Assembly: GCF_900109775.1 (NCBI RefSeq)
Contig: NZ_FOAX01000001.1
Location: 806,001-870,000 of the forward strand
Length of the DNA: 64,000 nt
Source of the DNA: Pseudoxanthomonas sp. GM95
GTDB lineage: Bacteria > Pseudomonadota > Gammaproteobacteria > Xanthomonadales > Xanthomonadaceae
Direction of reading: 5' to 3'
Each line of letters begins with the position of its first letter. The first letter of the stretch is position 1. The notes under the pieces were generated by a model. The model saw nothing but the letters and a program-made list of their open reading frames with translations. It searched no databases and was not told the DNA's origin. Positions 55,108 through 64,000 of this stretch are shown here, one piece after another. The position numbers and the translations under genes were made by a program.

Positions 55108-56617
<1,510 letters not shown>

Positions 56618-56687
56618 TCGCTGACCACTCGATTCCCGCGTTGATGGCGGTGCCGCGTGCGGCCCGCGCTACGGAAGAACAACCACG

Positions 56688-59066
56688 ATGAAATTCTCTG
56701 AAAACTGGCTGCGCAGCCACGTCCCCACCAGCGCCACGCGCGATGAGCTCTCGGCCACGCTGACCGCGATCGGCCTGGAAGTGGAGGACGTCACCGCGCT
56801 GGGCGAAGGCCTGGACAAGGTTGTGGTTGCGCGCATCGTCGAATGCGCCAAGCACCCGGAAGCCGACCGCCTGCAGGTCTGCCAGGTCGAGGCCGGCAGC
56901 GGCGAGCGCCTGCAGATCGTGTGCGGCGCGCCCAACGCGCGTCCGGGCCTGGTCGCGCCGTTGGCGATGGTCGGCGCCAACGTCGGTGGGATCTCGATCA
57001 AGGCCGCCAAGCTGCGCGGCGTCGAGTCCAACGGCATGCTGTGCTCGGCCAAGGAACTCGGCGTGGATGCCGATGCCTCGGGCTTGCTGGAACTGCCCGA
57101 CGACGCGCCGGTCGGCACGCCGATCGCCGATTACCTGGGCCTGCCCGATGCCAGCATCGAGATCAAGCTGACGCCCAATCGCGCCGATTGCTTCAGCGTG
57201 CGCGGCATCGCCTTCGACGTGGCTGCTGCGTTCGGCAGCGAAGTGGTGCCGTTCGACGCCACCCCGATTGCTGCCCAGCATGACCGCGCGCTCGAGGTGA
57301 CGCTTGATGCCGGCGCCGATGCGCCGCGCTATTGCGGCCGCATCATCGAAGGCGTCGATGCTACGGCCAAGACGCCGGCCTGGTTGGCCGAGCGCCTGCG
57401 CCGCAGCGGCGTGCGTCCGGTGTCGCTGCTGGTGGATATCACCCAGTACGTGATGCTGGAGCTGGGCCAGCCGATGCATGCGTTCGATCGCGCCCTGCTC
57501 GCCGGCCCGATCGGCGTGCGCAAGGGCCGCGCCGGTGAATCAGTGCAGCTGCTCGACGGCCGCACCGCGGCGCTGGATGACGGCTTCCTGGTGATCACCG
57601 ATGCCGATCGTCCGGTCGCGCTGGCCGGCATCATGGGCGGCCAGGACACCAAGGTGACCGACGCCACCCGCAACATCTTCCTGGAGTCGGCGTTCTTCGC
57701 ACCGTCGGTGATCATCGGTCGCGGCCGTCGCCTCGGCCTGCACACCGATGCCTCGCATCGTTACGAGCGTGGCGTGGACCCGGCGCTGGCCCCGCAGGCG
57801 ATCGAAGTCGCCACGCGCCTGGTCATCGAGCTGGCCGGCGGCAGTCCCGGCCCGGTGGTGGAAACTGCCTTGGCCGAATACCTGTCTGCGCCGGCACCGA
57901 TCGCGCTGCGCCGCGCCCGCGTCACCCGCGTGCTCGGGATGGACATCGCCGATGCCGACATCGCCCGCATCCTGCGCGCGCTGGGCATGGATGTGACCAA
58001 GACGGCCGAAGGTTGGTCGGTGGTCGCGCCGAGCCGCCGCTTCGATATCGCCATCGAAGAAGACCTGATCGAAGAGCTGGCCCGCATCCACGGCTACGAC
58101 CGCATCCCGACGACGCTGCCGGGCGGCGCGAGCCGGATTGCCGCAGGCACTGAAACCCGCCTGGATGCGGCCACCGTGCGCCGCCAGCTCGCCGCGCGCG
58201 AACTGCTGGAGACGGTCAACTTCGCCTTCGTCGATGCGCAGCTGCTGGACAGCTGGGGCTTGACCGAAGGCGCGGTGCCGCTGGCCAATCCGCTCAGCAG
58301 CGAGTTGGGCGTGATGCGCACCGGCTTGCTGCCCGGCCTGATCGCCACCCTGCAGCGCAACGCCGCGCGCCAGGCTGGGCGCATCCGCCTGTTCGAGCTC
58401 GGCAACGTGTTCGCTGCTGCGGGCGAGCAGGGCGCGGCGCCGGTGGAAACCCTGCGCGTGGCCGCCGCGGTCAGTGGCGATGCCGCGGCCGAACAGTGGG
58501 GCGTGCCGGCGCGTCCGGTCGATTTCCATGACCTGAAGGGCGACCTGCAGAGCCTGGCCGCCGCCTCGGGCGCGCAACTGGTGTTCCAGCCGTCCACGCG
58601 TGGTTTCGGTCACCCGGGTCGCTCGGCGGATGTGTTCCGCGACGGCCAGTGCATCGGCTGGATCGGCCAGCTGCATCCGCGCCTGCAGCGTGCGCTGGAC
58701 CTGGACGCCCCGGTCATCGGCTTCGAAGTCGATCTGGCGGCGCTGGTCGAGCGGGCACTGCCCAGAGCGAGCGAGCTGTCGCGCTTCCCCTCGGTGCGCC
58801 GAGATCTGGCCTTCACCCTGGCCGAATCGGTGCCGTTCGCCGCGATCGAGCAGACCGTGCGCGACACCGCCGGCCCGCTCCTGCGGCAGGTGCTGCTGTT
58901 CGATCGCTACGTCGGCGCAGGGGTCGAAACAGGGCAAAAGAGCCTCGCTATGGGCTTGATTTTGCAGGACAACACGCGCACATTGAACGACCGCGATGTG
59001 GAAACGGTGGTGGCCGAAACGGTCGCTGCACTGGCGCGCGATCACGGCGCCCGCATCCGCGGTTGA
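56688..59066 (+). CDS. pheT: phenylalanyl-tRNA synthetase beta subunit
   Basis: 792 residues. The EMAP-like tRNA-binding domain ([38 protein letters not shown]) is followed by the B3/B4 editing domain, the B5 domain and the class II-like core, and the C-terminal RNP-like anticodon domain. It edits mischarged Tyr-tRNA-Phe and binds tRNA. It follows pheS by 70 bp and is 16 bp before ihfA. Confidence 0.97.
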   Translation: MKFSENWLRSHVPTSATRDELSATLTAIGLEVEDVTALGEGLDKVVVARIVECAKHPEADRLQVCQVEAGSGERLQIVCGAPNARPGLVAPLAMVGANVGGISIKAAKLRGVESNGMLCSAKELGVDADASGLLELPDDAPVGTPIADYLGLPDASIEIKLTPNRADCFSVRGIAFDVAAAFGSEVVPFDATPIAAQHDRALEVTLDAGADAPRYCGRIIEGVDATAKTPAWLAERLRRSGVRPVSLLVDITQYVMLELGQPMHAFDRALLAGPIGVRKGRAGESVQLLDGRTAALDDGFLVITDADRPVALAGIMGGQDTKVTDATRNIFLESAFFAPSVIIGRGRRLGLHTDASHRYERGVDPALAPQAIEVATRLVIELAGGSPGPVVETALAEYLSAPAPIALRRARVTRVLGMDIADADIARILRALGMDVTKTAEGWSVVAPSRRFDIAIEEDLIEELARIHGYDRIPTTLPGGASRIAAGTETRLDAATVRRQLAARELLETVNFAFVDAQLLDSWGLTEGAVPLANPLSSELGVMRTGLLPGLIATLQRNAARQAGRIRLFELGNVFAAAGEQGAAPVETLRVAAAVSGDAAAEQWGVPARPVDFHDLKGDLQSLAAASGAQLVFQPSTRGFGHPGRSADVFRDGQCIGWIGQLHPRLQRALDLDAPVIGFEVDLAALVERALPRASELSRFPSVRRDLAFTLAESVPFAAIEQTVRDTAGPLLRQVLLFDRYVGAGVETGQKSLAMGLILQDNTRTLNDRDVETVVAETVAALARDHGARIRG

Positions 59067-59082
59067 GTCTCAGGGGACATCG

Positions 59083-59388
59083 ATGGCATTGACCAAAGCA
59101 GAGATGGCCGAGCGCCTGTTCGACGAAGTGGGTCTGAACAAGCGCGAGGCCAAGGAATTCGTCGACGCGTATTTCGACGTGCTGCGTGACGCCCTGGAAC
59201 AGGGGCGCCAGGTCAAGCTGTCCGGCTTCGGCAATTTCGATCTGCGCCGCAAGAACCAGCGGCCCGGTCGCAATCCGAAGACCGGGGAAGAGATTCCGAT
59301 CTCCGCCCGGACCGTGGTGACCTTCCGCCCCGGTCAGAAGCTGAAGGAACGTGTCGAGGCCTACGCAGGAGGCAACCCGAATGCTTGA
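59083..59388 (+). CDS. ihfA: integration host factor alpha subunit
   Basis: 101 residues from ATG 59083. [40 protein letters not shown] (DNA-inserting Pro arm) and [20 protein letters not shown] are the HU/IHF signature. It bends DNA with IhfB. The pheT-ihfA order is conserved in gammaproteobacteria. The last 8 bp overlap the MerR-family gene. Confidence 0.97.
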   Translation: MALTKAEMAERLFDEVGLNKREAKEFVDAYFDVLRDALEQGRQVKLSGFGNFDLRRKNQRPGRNPKTGEEIPISARTVVTFRPGQKLKERVEAYAGGNPNA

Positions 59389-59737
59389 TCCCGGCAGCAA
59401 CAAGGAACTCCCGCCGATCCCGGCCAAGCGCTACTTCACCATCGGTGAAGTCAGCGAGCTGTGCGACGTCAAGCCGCATGTGTTGCGTTACTGGGAGACG
59501 GAGTTTCCGAGCCTGGAGCCGGTCAAGCGTCGCGGCAACCGCCGCTACTACCAGCGCCACGACGTGCTGATGGTTCGCCAGATCCGCGGCCTGCTTTACG
59601 AGCAGGGCTACACCATCGGCGGCGCGCGCCTGCGCCTGGAAGGCGAAGGCGCCAAGCAGGAATCGGCCCTGAGCAACCAGATCGTCCGTCAGGTGCGCCT
59701 GGAGCTGGAAGAAGTCCTGCAGCTGCTGCGCCGCTGA
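59381..59737 (+). CDS. MerR-family transcriptional regulator
   Basis: 118 residues from ATG 59381, which overlaps the ihfA end. The winged helix [20 protein letters not shown] and [20 protein letters not shown] is a MerR DNA-binding domain; the coiled coil follows directly and there is no metal-binding loop. This short MerR protein is regularly found after ihfA in gammaproteobacteria; its effector and target are not known. Confidence 0.93.
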   Translation: MLDPGSNKELPPIPAKRYFTIGEVSELCDVKPHVLRYWETEFPSLEPVKRRGNRRYYQRHDVLMVRQIRGLLYEQGYTIGGARLRLEGEGAKQESALSNQIVRQVRLELEEVLQLLRR

Positions 59738-59803
59738 GGCCTGCGCGCGCAGCAATCGCATCGTCTGAGCCAACGCGGGGTGCCAGCCCGCGCATGAATC
59801 CGG

Positions 59804-59809
59804 TATGAT
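59804..59809 (+). promoter_or_regulatory. -10 element upstream of tRNA-Pro
   Basis: TATGAT lies 36 bp before the tRNA, with a TTGCCAG-like (TGCCAG) -35 about 17 bp further up. A GC-rich discriminator follows, as for stable RNA promoters. Confidence 0.6.
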
Positions 59810-59845
59810 GCGCGGCCCGCTGAGAGGCGGGAGTTTTTATGTAGT

Positions 59846-59922
59846 CGGGGCGTAGCGCAGCCTGGTAGCGCATCTGCCTGGGGGGCAGAGGGTCGTCGGT
59901 TCAAATCCGGCCGTCCCGACCA
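59846..59922 (+). tRNA. tRNA-Pro (anticodon GGG)
   Basis: 77 nt with CCA encoded. The acceptor stem CGGGGCG/CGTCCCG, the D arm, the anticodon stem TCTGC/GCAGA with loop CTGGGGG (anticodon GGG) and the T arm GGTTCAAATC are complete. It lies between the ihfA-merR genes and gumB, as in xanthan-producing relatives. Confidence 0.95.
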
Positions 59923-59942
59923 ATCATGAAATGTTGTTATTG

Positions 59943-59969
59943 AAAACGCCCGGTCTTCCGGGCGTTTTT
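59943..59969 (+). terminator. terminator of tRNA-Pro
   Basis: AACGCCCGG and CCGGGCGTT form a perfect 9-bp stem with TCTT loop, preceded by A-run and followed by a T-run. Confidence 0.95.
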
Positions 59970-60430
59970 CGTTTCCGGGATCGGGAATGAAATTGACGCC
60001 GTTTTTACCTGGCGCGTCCTTTCCCGTGAAGGTGACTTTGAGTTAGCTGACCGATACGTAACCGGCAGCGTTGAACGAAAAAGAATCCTCCGTCACAGAT
60101 TGGTGTCCGGGTTGGACTCCTGCTCGCGTTCTCAATGTTGTGCGAAGCAGCATCTGGCAAGGCTTTGCGCATGAAACACCTTGTATTCACTTCTCGGAAT
60201 CGCCCATTCATGTGTGAACTTGGTCTCTTTTCCGGTCTCGTGCTTGGGTATGCCGATTGGCAGGCCGCTGTGCCATAGTCGATCGCAAGTCGTATTCACA
60301 TTCGGCTTGTGGGCAAGGATCGCTCCTCTTGTTTATCCGCATTAATCCAAACAAAAGTGATCGTCGATCCGGGTCTACTGGATTGGCACCCGCGGGCTTT
60401 TCCCCCAACCCAAAGGTAATACCACCGTTC
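59970..60430. other. gum upstream region (promoter and leader)
   Basis: 461 bp without a supported gene and with clearly lower GC than the coding parts. TTGTTT (60329-60334) and AAACAA (60349-60354) form a dyad with a 14-bp AT-rich spacer about 80 bp before gumB, and TGGCA/TGCCA at about 60259-60276 a second one. The gum promoter must lie here, but no consensus hexamer pair is convincing. Confidence 0.5.
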
Positions 60431-61135
60431 ATGGCACCGACCGCCCCGTCCCCTCGAAGTCCATTCCTGCTGTTCGCACTGGCCTGCCTGGTATTTCTCT
60501 CCAGCTGCAGTTCCACCCGCGACATGGCCTCCTCGCTGCCTGCACCCGATCCGCTGGGCGAGCTGAAAGAAACGCCCGAGTACCGCATCGGTGCTGGCGA
60601 CCTGATCCAGATCCAGGTCTTTCAGATCGAAGACCTCGAGCGTCAGGTGCGCGTGGACAACGAAGGCATGATCTCGCTGCCGTTGATCGGCAATTTCAAG
60701 GCCGCTGGCCTGACCCGCACCGAGCTTGAGAACAGCATCACGCAGGCCTACGGGAGCAAGTTCCTGCAGGACCCGCAGGTGTCGGTGCTGATCCAGGAAT
60801 TCACCAGCCAGCGCATCACGGTCTCTGGGGCGGTGTCCAAGCCGGGCAACTACCCCCTGGAAGGCGCCACCCAGCTCACGCTGCAGCAGGCCTTGGCCGA
60901 AGCGCAGGGCGTGAGCGATCTGGCCAGCCGCAAGAATGTGGTCGTCTTCCGCACCATCGGCGGGCAGAAGATGATCGCGCGCTTTGACCTGACCCAAATC
61001 GAGACGGGCTCGGCGCCCGATCCGGAAATCTACGGAGGCGACATCGTTGTGGTTTATCGCTCTGACGCACGCCTGCTCCTCAAGACAGTGTTGGAGCTGA
61101 CTCCCTTCGTCATGGTCTTCAGGGCTTACCGATGA
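60431..61135 (+). CDS. gumB: polysaccharide export outer-membrane lipoprotein GumB (Wza family)
   Basis: 234 residues from ATG 60431. The lipobox LVFLSSC gives Cys26. The polysaccharide-export domain (YRIGAGDLIQIQVFQIEDLE, MISLPLIGNFKAAGL) and SLBB part (ITVSGAVSKPGNYPLEGATQ) are followed by the GumB-typical end DPEIYGGDIVVVYRSDARLL. It is the outer-membrane exit of the exopolysaccharide. It overlaps gumC by ATGA. Confidence 0.95.
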   Translation: MAPTAPSPRSPFLLFALACLVFLSSCSSTRDMASSLPAPDPLGELKETPEYRIGAGDLIQIQVFQIEDLERQVRVDNEGMISLPLIGNFKAAGLTRTELENSITQAYGSKFLQDPQVSVLIQEFTSQRITVSGAVSKPGNYPLEGATQLTLQQALAEAQGVSDLASRKNVVVFRTIGGQKMIARFDLTQIETGSAPDPEIYGGDIVVVYRSDARLLLKTVLELTPFVMVFRAYR

Positions 61136-62541
61136 GTACGGTCGATCACCGCCCAGGGCACGCGCACACCAGGCTGCAGGACGTGAGCCTGCTCGAATAC
61201 TGGCAGGCCCTTACCTCGCGCCGCTGGATGATTGCCGGCATCACCATCCTGGTGACGGCCATCGTGCTGGTTGGCACCTTGCTGACCACGCCACAGTTCC
61301 GCGCGACGACGACTCTGCAGATCAATCGCGATGCGATGAACGTCGTCAACATCGAGAACCTGATGCCTGCAGAGTCGCCGATGGATCGCGACTTCTACGA
61401 AACCCAGTACGAGCTGCTTCGCAGCCGTTCGCTGGCGCAGGAAGTAATCCGCAAGACCCATCTGGCCGAGCATCCCGCCTACAAAGACATTGCCGAAAAG
61501 GCGGCTTCGCAGGCCGAAGCGGGCGCCGAGGGTGACAAGGTCGCCGTGCAGAAGCGCCAGCAGGACGCGGTAGAACGCGCATTGACGGCGGATGTGATCG
61601 CGGGGCTGGAGATCGAGCCCGTGCGTAATTCGCGTCTGGCCAAGGTGCATTTCAGCTCGCCCGATCCTGCGTTGTCGGCGCAAGTCGCCAATGCGTATGC
61701 CAGCACCTTCATTTCGGACAACCTGCAGCGTCAACTGGATGCCTCCACTTTTGCGGTGAAGTATCTGTCCGAACGTCTCGAACAGCTTCGTGCCAAGGTC
61801 GAAGAATCGGAGCGGGCCCTGGTCGACTATTCCGGCGATCAGCAGATCGTGTCGGTGGGTGAGAACGCGCCCTCGCTGCCTGCCCAGAACCTGACCGAGC
61901 TCAACGGCCTGCTGGCCACGGCACAAAGCGCCAAGATCACGGCGGAAGCAGCCTGGAACGAGGCACGTGGGGGCAATGGACTGAATCTGCCGCAGGTGGT
62001 GTCGAGCCCGCTGGTGCAGAACCTGCGCGAAGCACAGTCGCAGATGGAAGCCGAGTACAACCAGAAACTCGCGACCTACAAGCCCGACTATCCGGAAATG
62101 ATGCGTCTCAAGAGCCGCATTGATGCTGGCAACGCCCAGATCCAGCGCGAGGTCGGGGTCATCAGGGCGTCACTGAAGTCGCAATACGATGCCGCCGCAC
62201 AGCAGGAACAGCTGACCGAGCAGCGTATCGGCTCGCTCAAGCACGACCAGCTGGATCTGGAAGAGCGAAGCATCCGTTACAACATGCTCAAGCGTGACGT
62301 GGATACCAATCGCCAGCTGTACGACGCGTTGTTGCAGCGCTTCAAGGAAATTGGTGTCGCGGGCAATGTCGGTGCGAACAACGTGTCGGTGATCGATGCT
62401 GCGGAAATTCCGGGTTCCCCTTACTCGCCACGCCTGCCGGTCAATCTCGCGCTCGGTGTCGTGTTTGGGTTCTTCCTGGGCTTAGTGCTTGCACTGATGC
62501 TGCATCTGGTCGGCTCCATCCGTCGCGCGCAGCGGGCGTGA
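61132..62541 (+). CDS. gumC: polysaccharide co-polymerase GumC (Wzz/PCP family)
   Basis: 469 residues. Helix 1 (about 31-51, MIAGITILVTAIVLVGTLLT) and helix 2 (about 433-458, VNLALGVVFGFFLGLVLALM) flank a long periplasmic coiled-coil domain; the Pro/Gly motif SPYSPRLPVN precedes helix 2. No cytoplasmic kinase domain follows. GumC controls chain length and links GumB to the inner membrane. Confidence 0.94.
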   Translation: MSTVDHRPGHAHTRLQDVSLLEYWQALTSRRWMIAGITILVTAIVLVGTLLTTPQFRATTTLQINRDAMNVVNIENLMPAESPMDRDFYETQYELLRSRSLAQEVIRKTHLAEHPAYKDIAEKAASQAEAGAEGDKVAVQKRQQDAVERALTADVIAGLEIEPVRNSRLAKVHFSSPDPALSAQVANAYASTFISDNLQRQLDASTFAVKYLSERLEQLRAKVEESERALVDYSGDQQIVSVGENAPSLPAQNLTELNGLLATAQSAKITAEAAWNEARGGNGLNLPQVVSSPLVQNLREAQSQMEAEYNQKLATYKPDYPEMMRLKSRIDAGNAQIQREVGVIRASLKSQYDAAAQQEQLTEQRIGSLKHDQLDLEERSIRYNMLKRDVDTNRQLYDALLQRFKEIGVAGNVGANNVSVIDAAEIPGSPYSPRLPVNLALGVVFGFFLGLVLALMLHLVGSIRRAQRA

Positions 62542-62547
62542 TTCAAA

Positions 62548-62576
62548 GGTTCACGCCCTCTACCAGGGCGTGAACC
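62548..62576 (+). terminator. perfect 12-bp hairpin between gumC and gumD
   Basis: GGTTCACGCCCT (62548-62559) pairs with AGGGCGTGAACC (62565-62576) around CTACC, starting 6 bp after the gumC stop. No T-run follows, so it may be a stabilising or rho-linked element rather than a true terminator. Confidence 0.75.
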
Positions 62577-62842
62577 CGGATTGCGAACGTGCGTTGGTGC
62601 ACAGAATCCCACCGTTTTTCGTGAGAGTGTTGCGCTGCAACAGGTGGCTTGTTCGAGTTCCATTCGGGCAAGGAATGATTCGATGCAATGCAATGCGTGA
62701 CATTCAAAATGCACCGCTTCCGACCATGGGGCCAATGCCGAGGAGAGCATTGCAGCGGTCGAGTCGCGGATGATTTTCTGGCCCGATCCGATAAGGCGAT
62801 CCCCCGCGCTTTATCCATCCCGGGTCTGATTCGGAGAAAGCC
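62577..62842. other. gumC-gumD intergenic region
   Basis: 266 bp with no gene. Lower GC than its surroundings; includes a short GCAAT direct repeat (TGCAATGCAATGCG near 62685) and a good ribosome binding site (GGAGAAAG) for gumD. A second promoter for gumD onwards could lie here, but none is convincing. Confidence 0.4.
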
Positions 62843-64000
62843 ATGCTGTTGGCTGATCTAAGTGGCGGTGCTTCGACCACCTCGTCGCCGCGCCTATTGT
62901 CCAAATATTCGGCGGCGGCCGACGTCATCCTGCGAGTTTCCGATATCGCCGTGGTGATTGCCGCAGCGCTGATCGCCTATCGCCTGCGGTTCGACACCTG
63001 GTTGCCAGCAGTCGGCTATCGCGCCGTGATCGGGACCACGCTGCTCTATGCGGTGATCTGCTTCACCGCGTTCCCGCTGTATCGCAGTTGGCGCGGCCGC
63101 GGCCTTGGGCGCGAGGTGATGGTCCTGGGCATGGCATGGAGCGGCGTCTTCGCGCTGTTCGCCGTGCATGCGCTGGTCGTACAGATGGGCCAGTTCGTCT
63201 CGCGGGCCTGGCTGGGAACCTGGTATGTCACCGGTTTTGCGGCATTGGTGGTCTCGCGCACCCTGCTGCGGAACGGCTTGAACGCGCTGCGTAGCACAGG
63301 TTTGGACGTCCAGCGCGTCGTGGTGATCGGCTTGCGGACCCCCGTGTTCAAGCTGCAGAAGTATCTGTCGCGCAACAGTTGGGTCGGCCTGCAGATGGTC
63401 GGCTATTTCCAGAGCCGTTACGACATGGTGCCCAGCGCCGCGTCGAGTCAGCTGCCGTGCCTGGGCATTTCGGCGCCGGAAGAGCTTGAGCGGTATCTGC
63501 AGGAAAACACGATCGAGCAGGTTTGGATTTCCATGCCGCTGGGCGATCGTGATCGCATCAAGGCACTGCTGCAGGTGCTGGATCGCTTCCCGATCACGGT
63601 CAAGCTGGTGCCGGACCTATTCGACTTCGGCATGCTCAATCAGCAGGGCGAGCAGATCGGCAGCGTTCCGGTGATCAACCTGCGCCAGGGCGGCGTGGAT
63701 CGCGACAACTACTTTGTCGTGGCCAAGGCGGTCCAGGACAAAATTGTGGCGGTGGGCGCGCTGCTGGTGCTGTGGCCGCTGCTGCTGGCCATCGCGGCGG
63801 GCGTGAAGCTCAGCTCGCCGGGTCCGGTGTTCTTCCGCCAGAAGCGCCATGGCTTGGGCGGGCGCGAGTTCTACATGCTCAAGTTCCGCTCGATGGTCGT
63901 GCATCAGGAAGGTCGCGCGGAAGTGAAGCAGGCCACCCGCGGAGATTCGCGCATTACCCGCTTCGGTGGTTTCCTGCGTCGTACCAGCATGGATGAATTG
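62843..64000 (+). CDS. gumD: undecaprenyl-phosphate glucose-1-phosphate transferase GumD (partial)
   Basis: 386 codons from ATG 62843, open to the window end; the C-terminal about 100 residues are missing. Four N-terminal membrane helices (about 27-130), a CoA-binding-like middle domain (QRVVVIGLRTPVFKLQKYL, EQVWISMPLGDRDRIKALL) and a fifth helix (IVAVGALLVLWPLLLAIAAG) precede the catalytic domain, with SSPGPVFFRQKRHGLGGREF and MLKFRSMVVH. It attaches the first glucose of the repeat unit to the lipid carrier. Confidence 0.94.
   Translation, partial: MLLADLSGGASTTSSPRLLSKYSAAADVILRVSDIAVVIAAALIAYRLRFDTWLPAVGYRAVIGTTLLYAVICFTAFPLYRSWRGRGLGREVMVLGMAWSGVFALFAVHALVVQMGQFVSRAWLGTWYVTGFAALVVSRTLLRNGLNALRSTGLDVQRVVVIGLRTPVFKLQKYLSRNSWVGLQMVGYFQSRYDMVPSAASSQLPCLGISAPEELERYLQENTIEQVWISMPLGDRDRIKALLQVLDRFPITVKLVPDLFDFGMLNQQGEQIGSVPVINLRQGGVDRDNYFVVAKAVQDKIVAVGALLVLWPLLLAIAAGVKLSSPGPVFFRQKRHGLGGREFYMLKFRSMVVHQEGRAEVKQATRGDSRITRFGGFLRRTSMDEL

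Noticed and set aside
60005..60588. Short minus-strand ORFs upstream of gumB
   Set aside because: No ribosome binding site or recognisable sequence; they overlap the likely gum promoter and leader.

Overview
The window is a high-GC chromosomal segment from a member of the Xanthomonadaceae (Xanthomonas / Pseudoxanthomonas / Stenotrophomonas group). The strongest clue is the right end. The order thrS-infC-rpmI-rplT-pheS-pheT-ihfA-merR, then tRNA-Pro(GGG), then gumB-gumC-gumD is the setting of the xanthan-type exopolysaccharide cluster in Xanthomonas relatives. The fused aspartokinase/homoserine dehydrogenase, the ACE-like peptidyl-dipeptidase and the cyanophycin genes also fit. The genus cannot be settled from sequence inspection alone.

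Layout. 1-6694 (minus): end of a small membrane protein gene, a methyltransferase, then a cyanophycin operon (cyanophycinase cphB, cyanophycin synthetase cphA, and a second Mur ligase without an ATP-grasp half). 6979-7674: tRNA-Arg(CCT) followed by a compositionally different NADAR gene. 7852-12954: threonine operon with a Thr-rich leader peptide, thrA, thrB, a REP-like palindrome, thrC and a terminator. 13002-32783: mostly housekeeping and accessory genes (MscS channel, a Q/R-rich secreted protein, HD hydrolase, EAL and GGDEF c-di-GMP enzymes, flavoprotein, beta-lactamase-fold hydrolase, FKBP, trhO, GST, luciferase-like oxidoreductase, acetyltransferase, ACE-like peptidase, YrbL-like protein, HExxH protein). 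32840-35345 (minus): minC-minD-minE, with a GNAT gene overlapping the start of minC. 35505-37375: a NarL-type two-component pair. 37597-41366: SRPBCC-type, DUF423, AlkA-type glycosylase, TPR and VanY-like genes. 40527-44670 (minus) is also one compact run: SPFH protein, 30-residue membrane peptide, ribbon-helix-helix protein, alpha/beta hydrolase, DUF4177, PH-like membrane protein, VanY-type peptidase, with a perfect palindrome in its promoter. 44804-51806: purT, lipoprotein phosphoesterase, bpt, EF-hand protein, membrane-fused ECF sigma factor, DUF2007-type protein, tesB. 51983-59737: translation operon. 59846-64000: tRNA-Pro and the start of the gum cluster; gumD runs off the window.

Regulatory RNA logic is the richest layer. 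The thr operon has a leader peptide with seven Thr codons in nine and mutually exclusive stems. thrS is preceded by a tiny ORF (M-S-T-T-T-A-Q-R) and a textbook intrinsic terminator, which looks like a transcription attenuator for threonyl-tRNA synthetase. infC starts at ATC. rpmI has its own consensus promoter and a structured leader with a possible long-range pairing. pheS is preceded by a strong terminator hairpin without an evident Phe leader peptide. gumC and gumD are separated by a perfect 12-bp hairpin.

Repeats: three copies of a palindromic TGTGGGAGC...GCTCCCACA element (11482, 23137, 46026) and one 83-bp inverted-repeat element (2931). No CRISPR array, insertion sequence, prophage or rRNA was seen.
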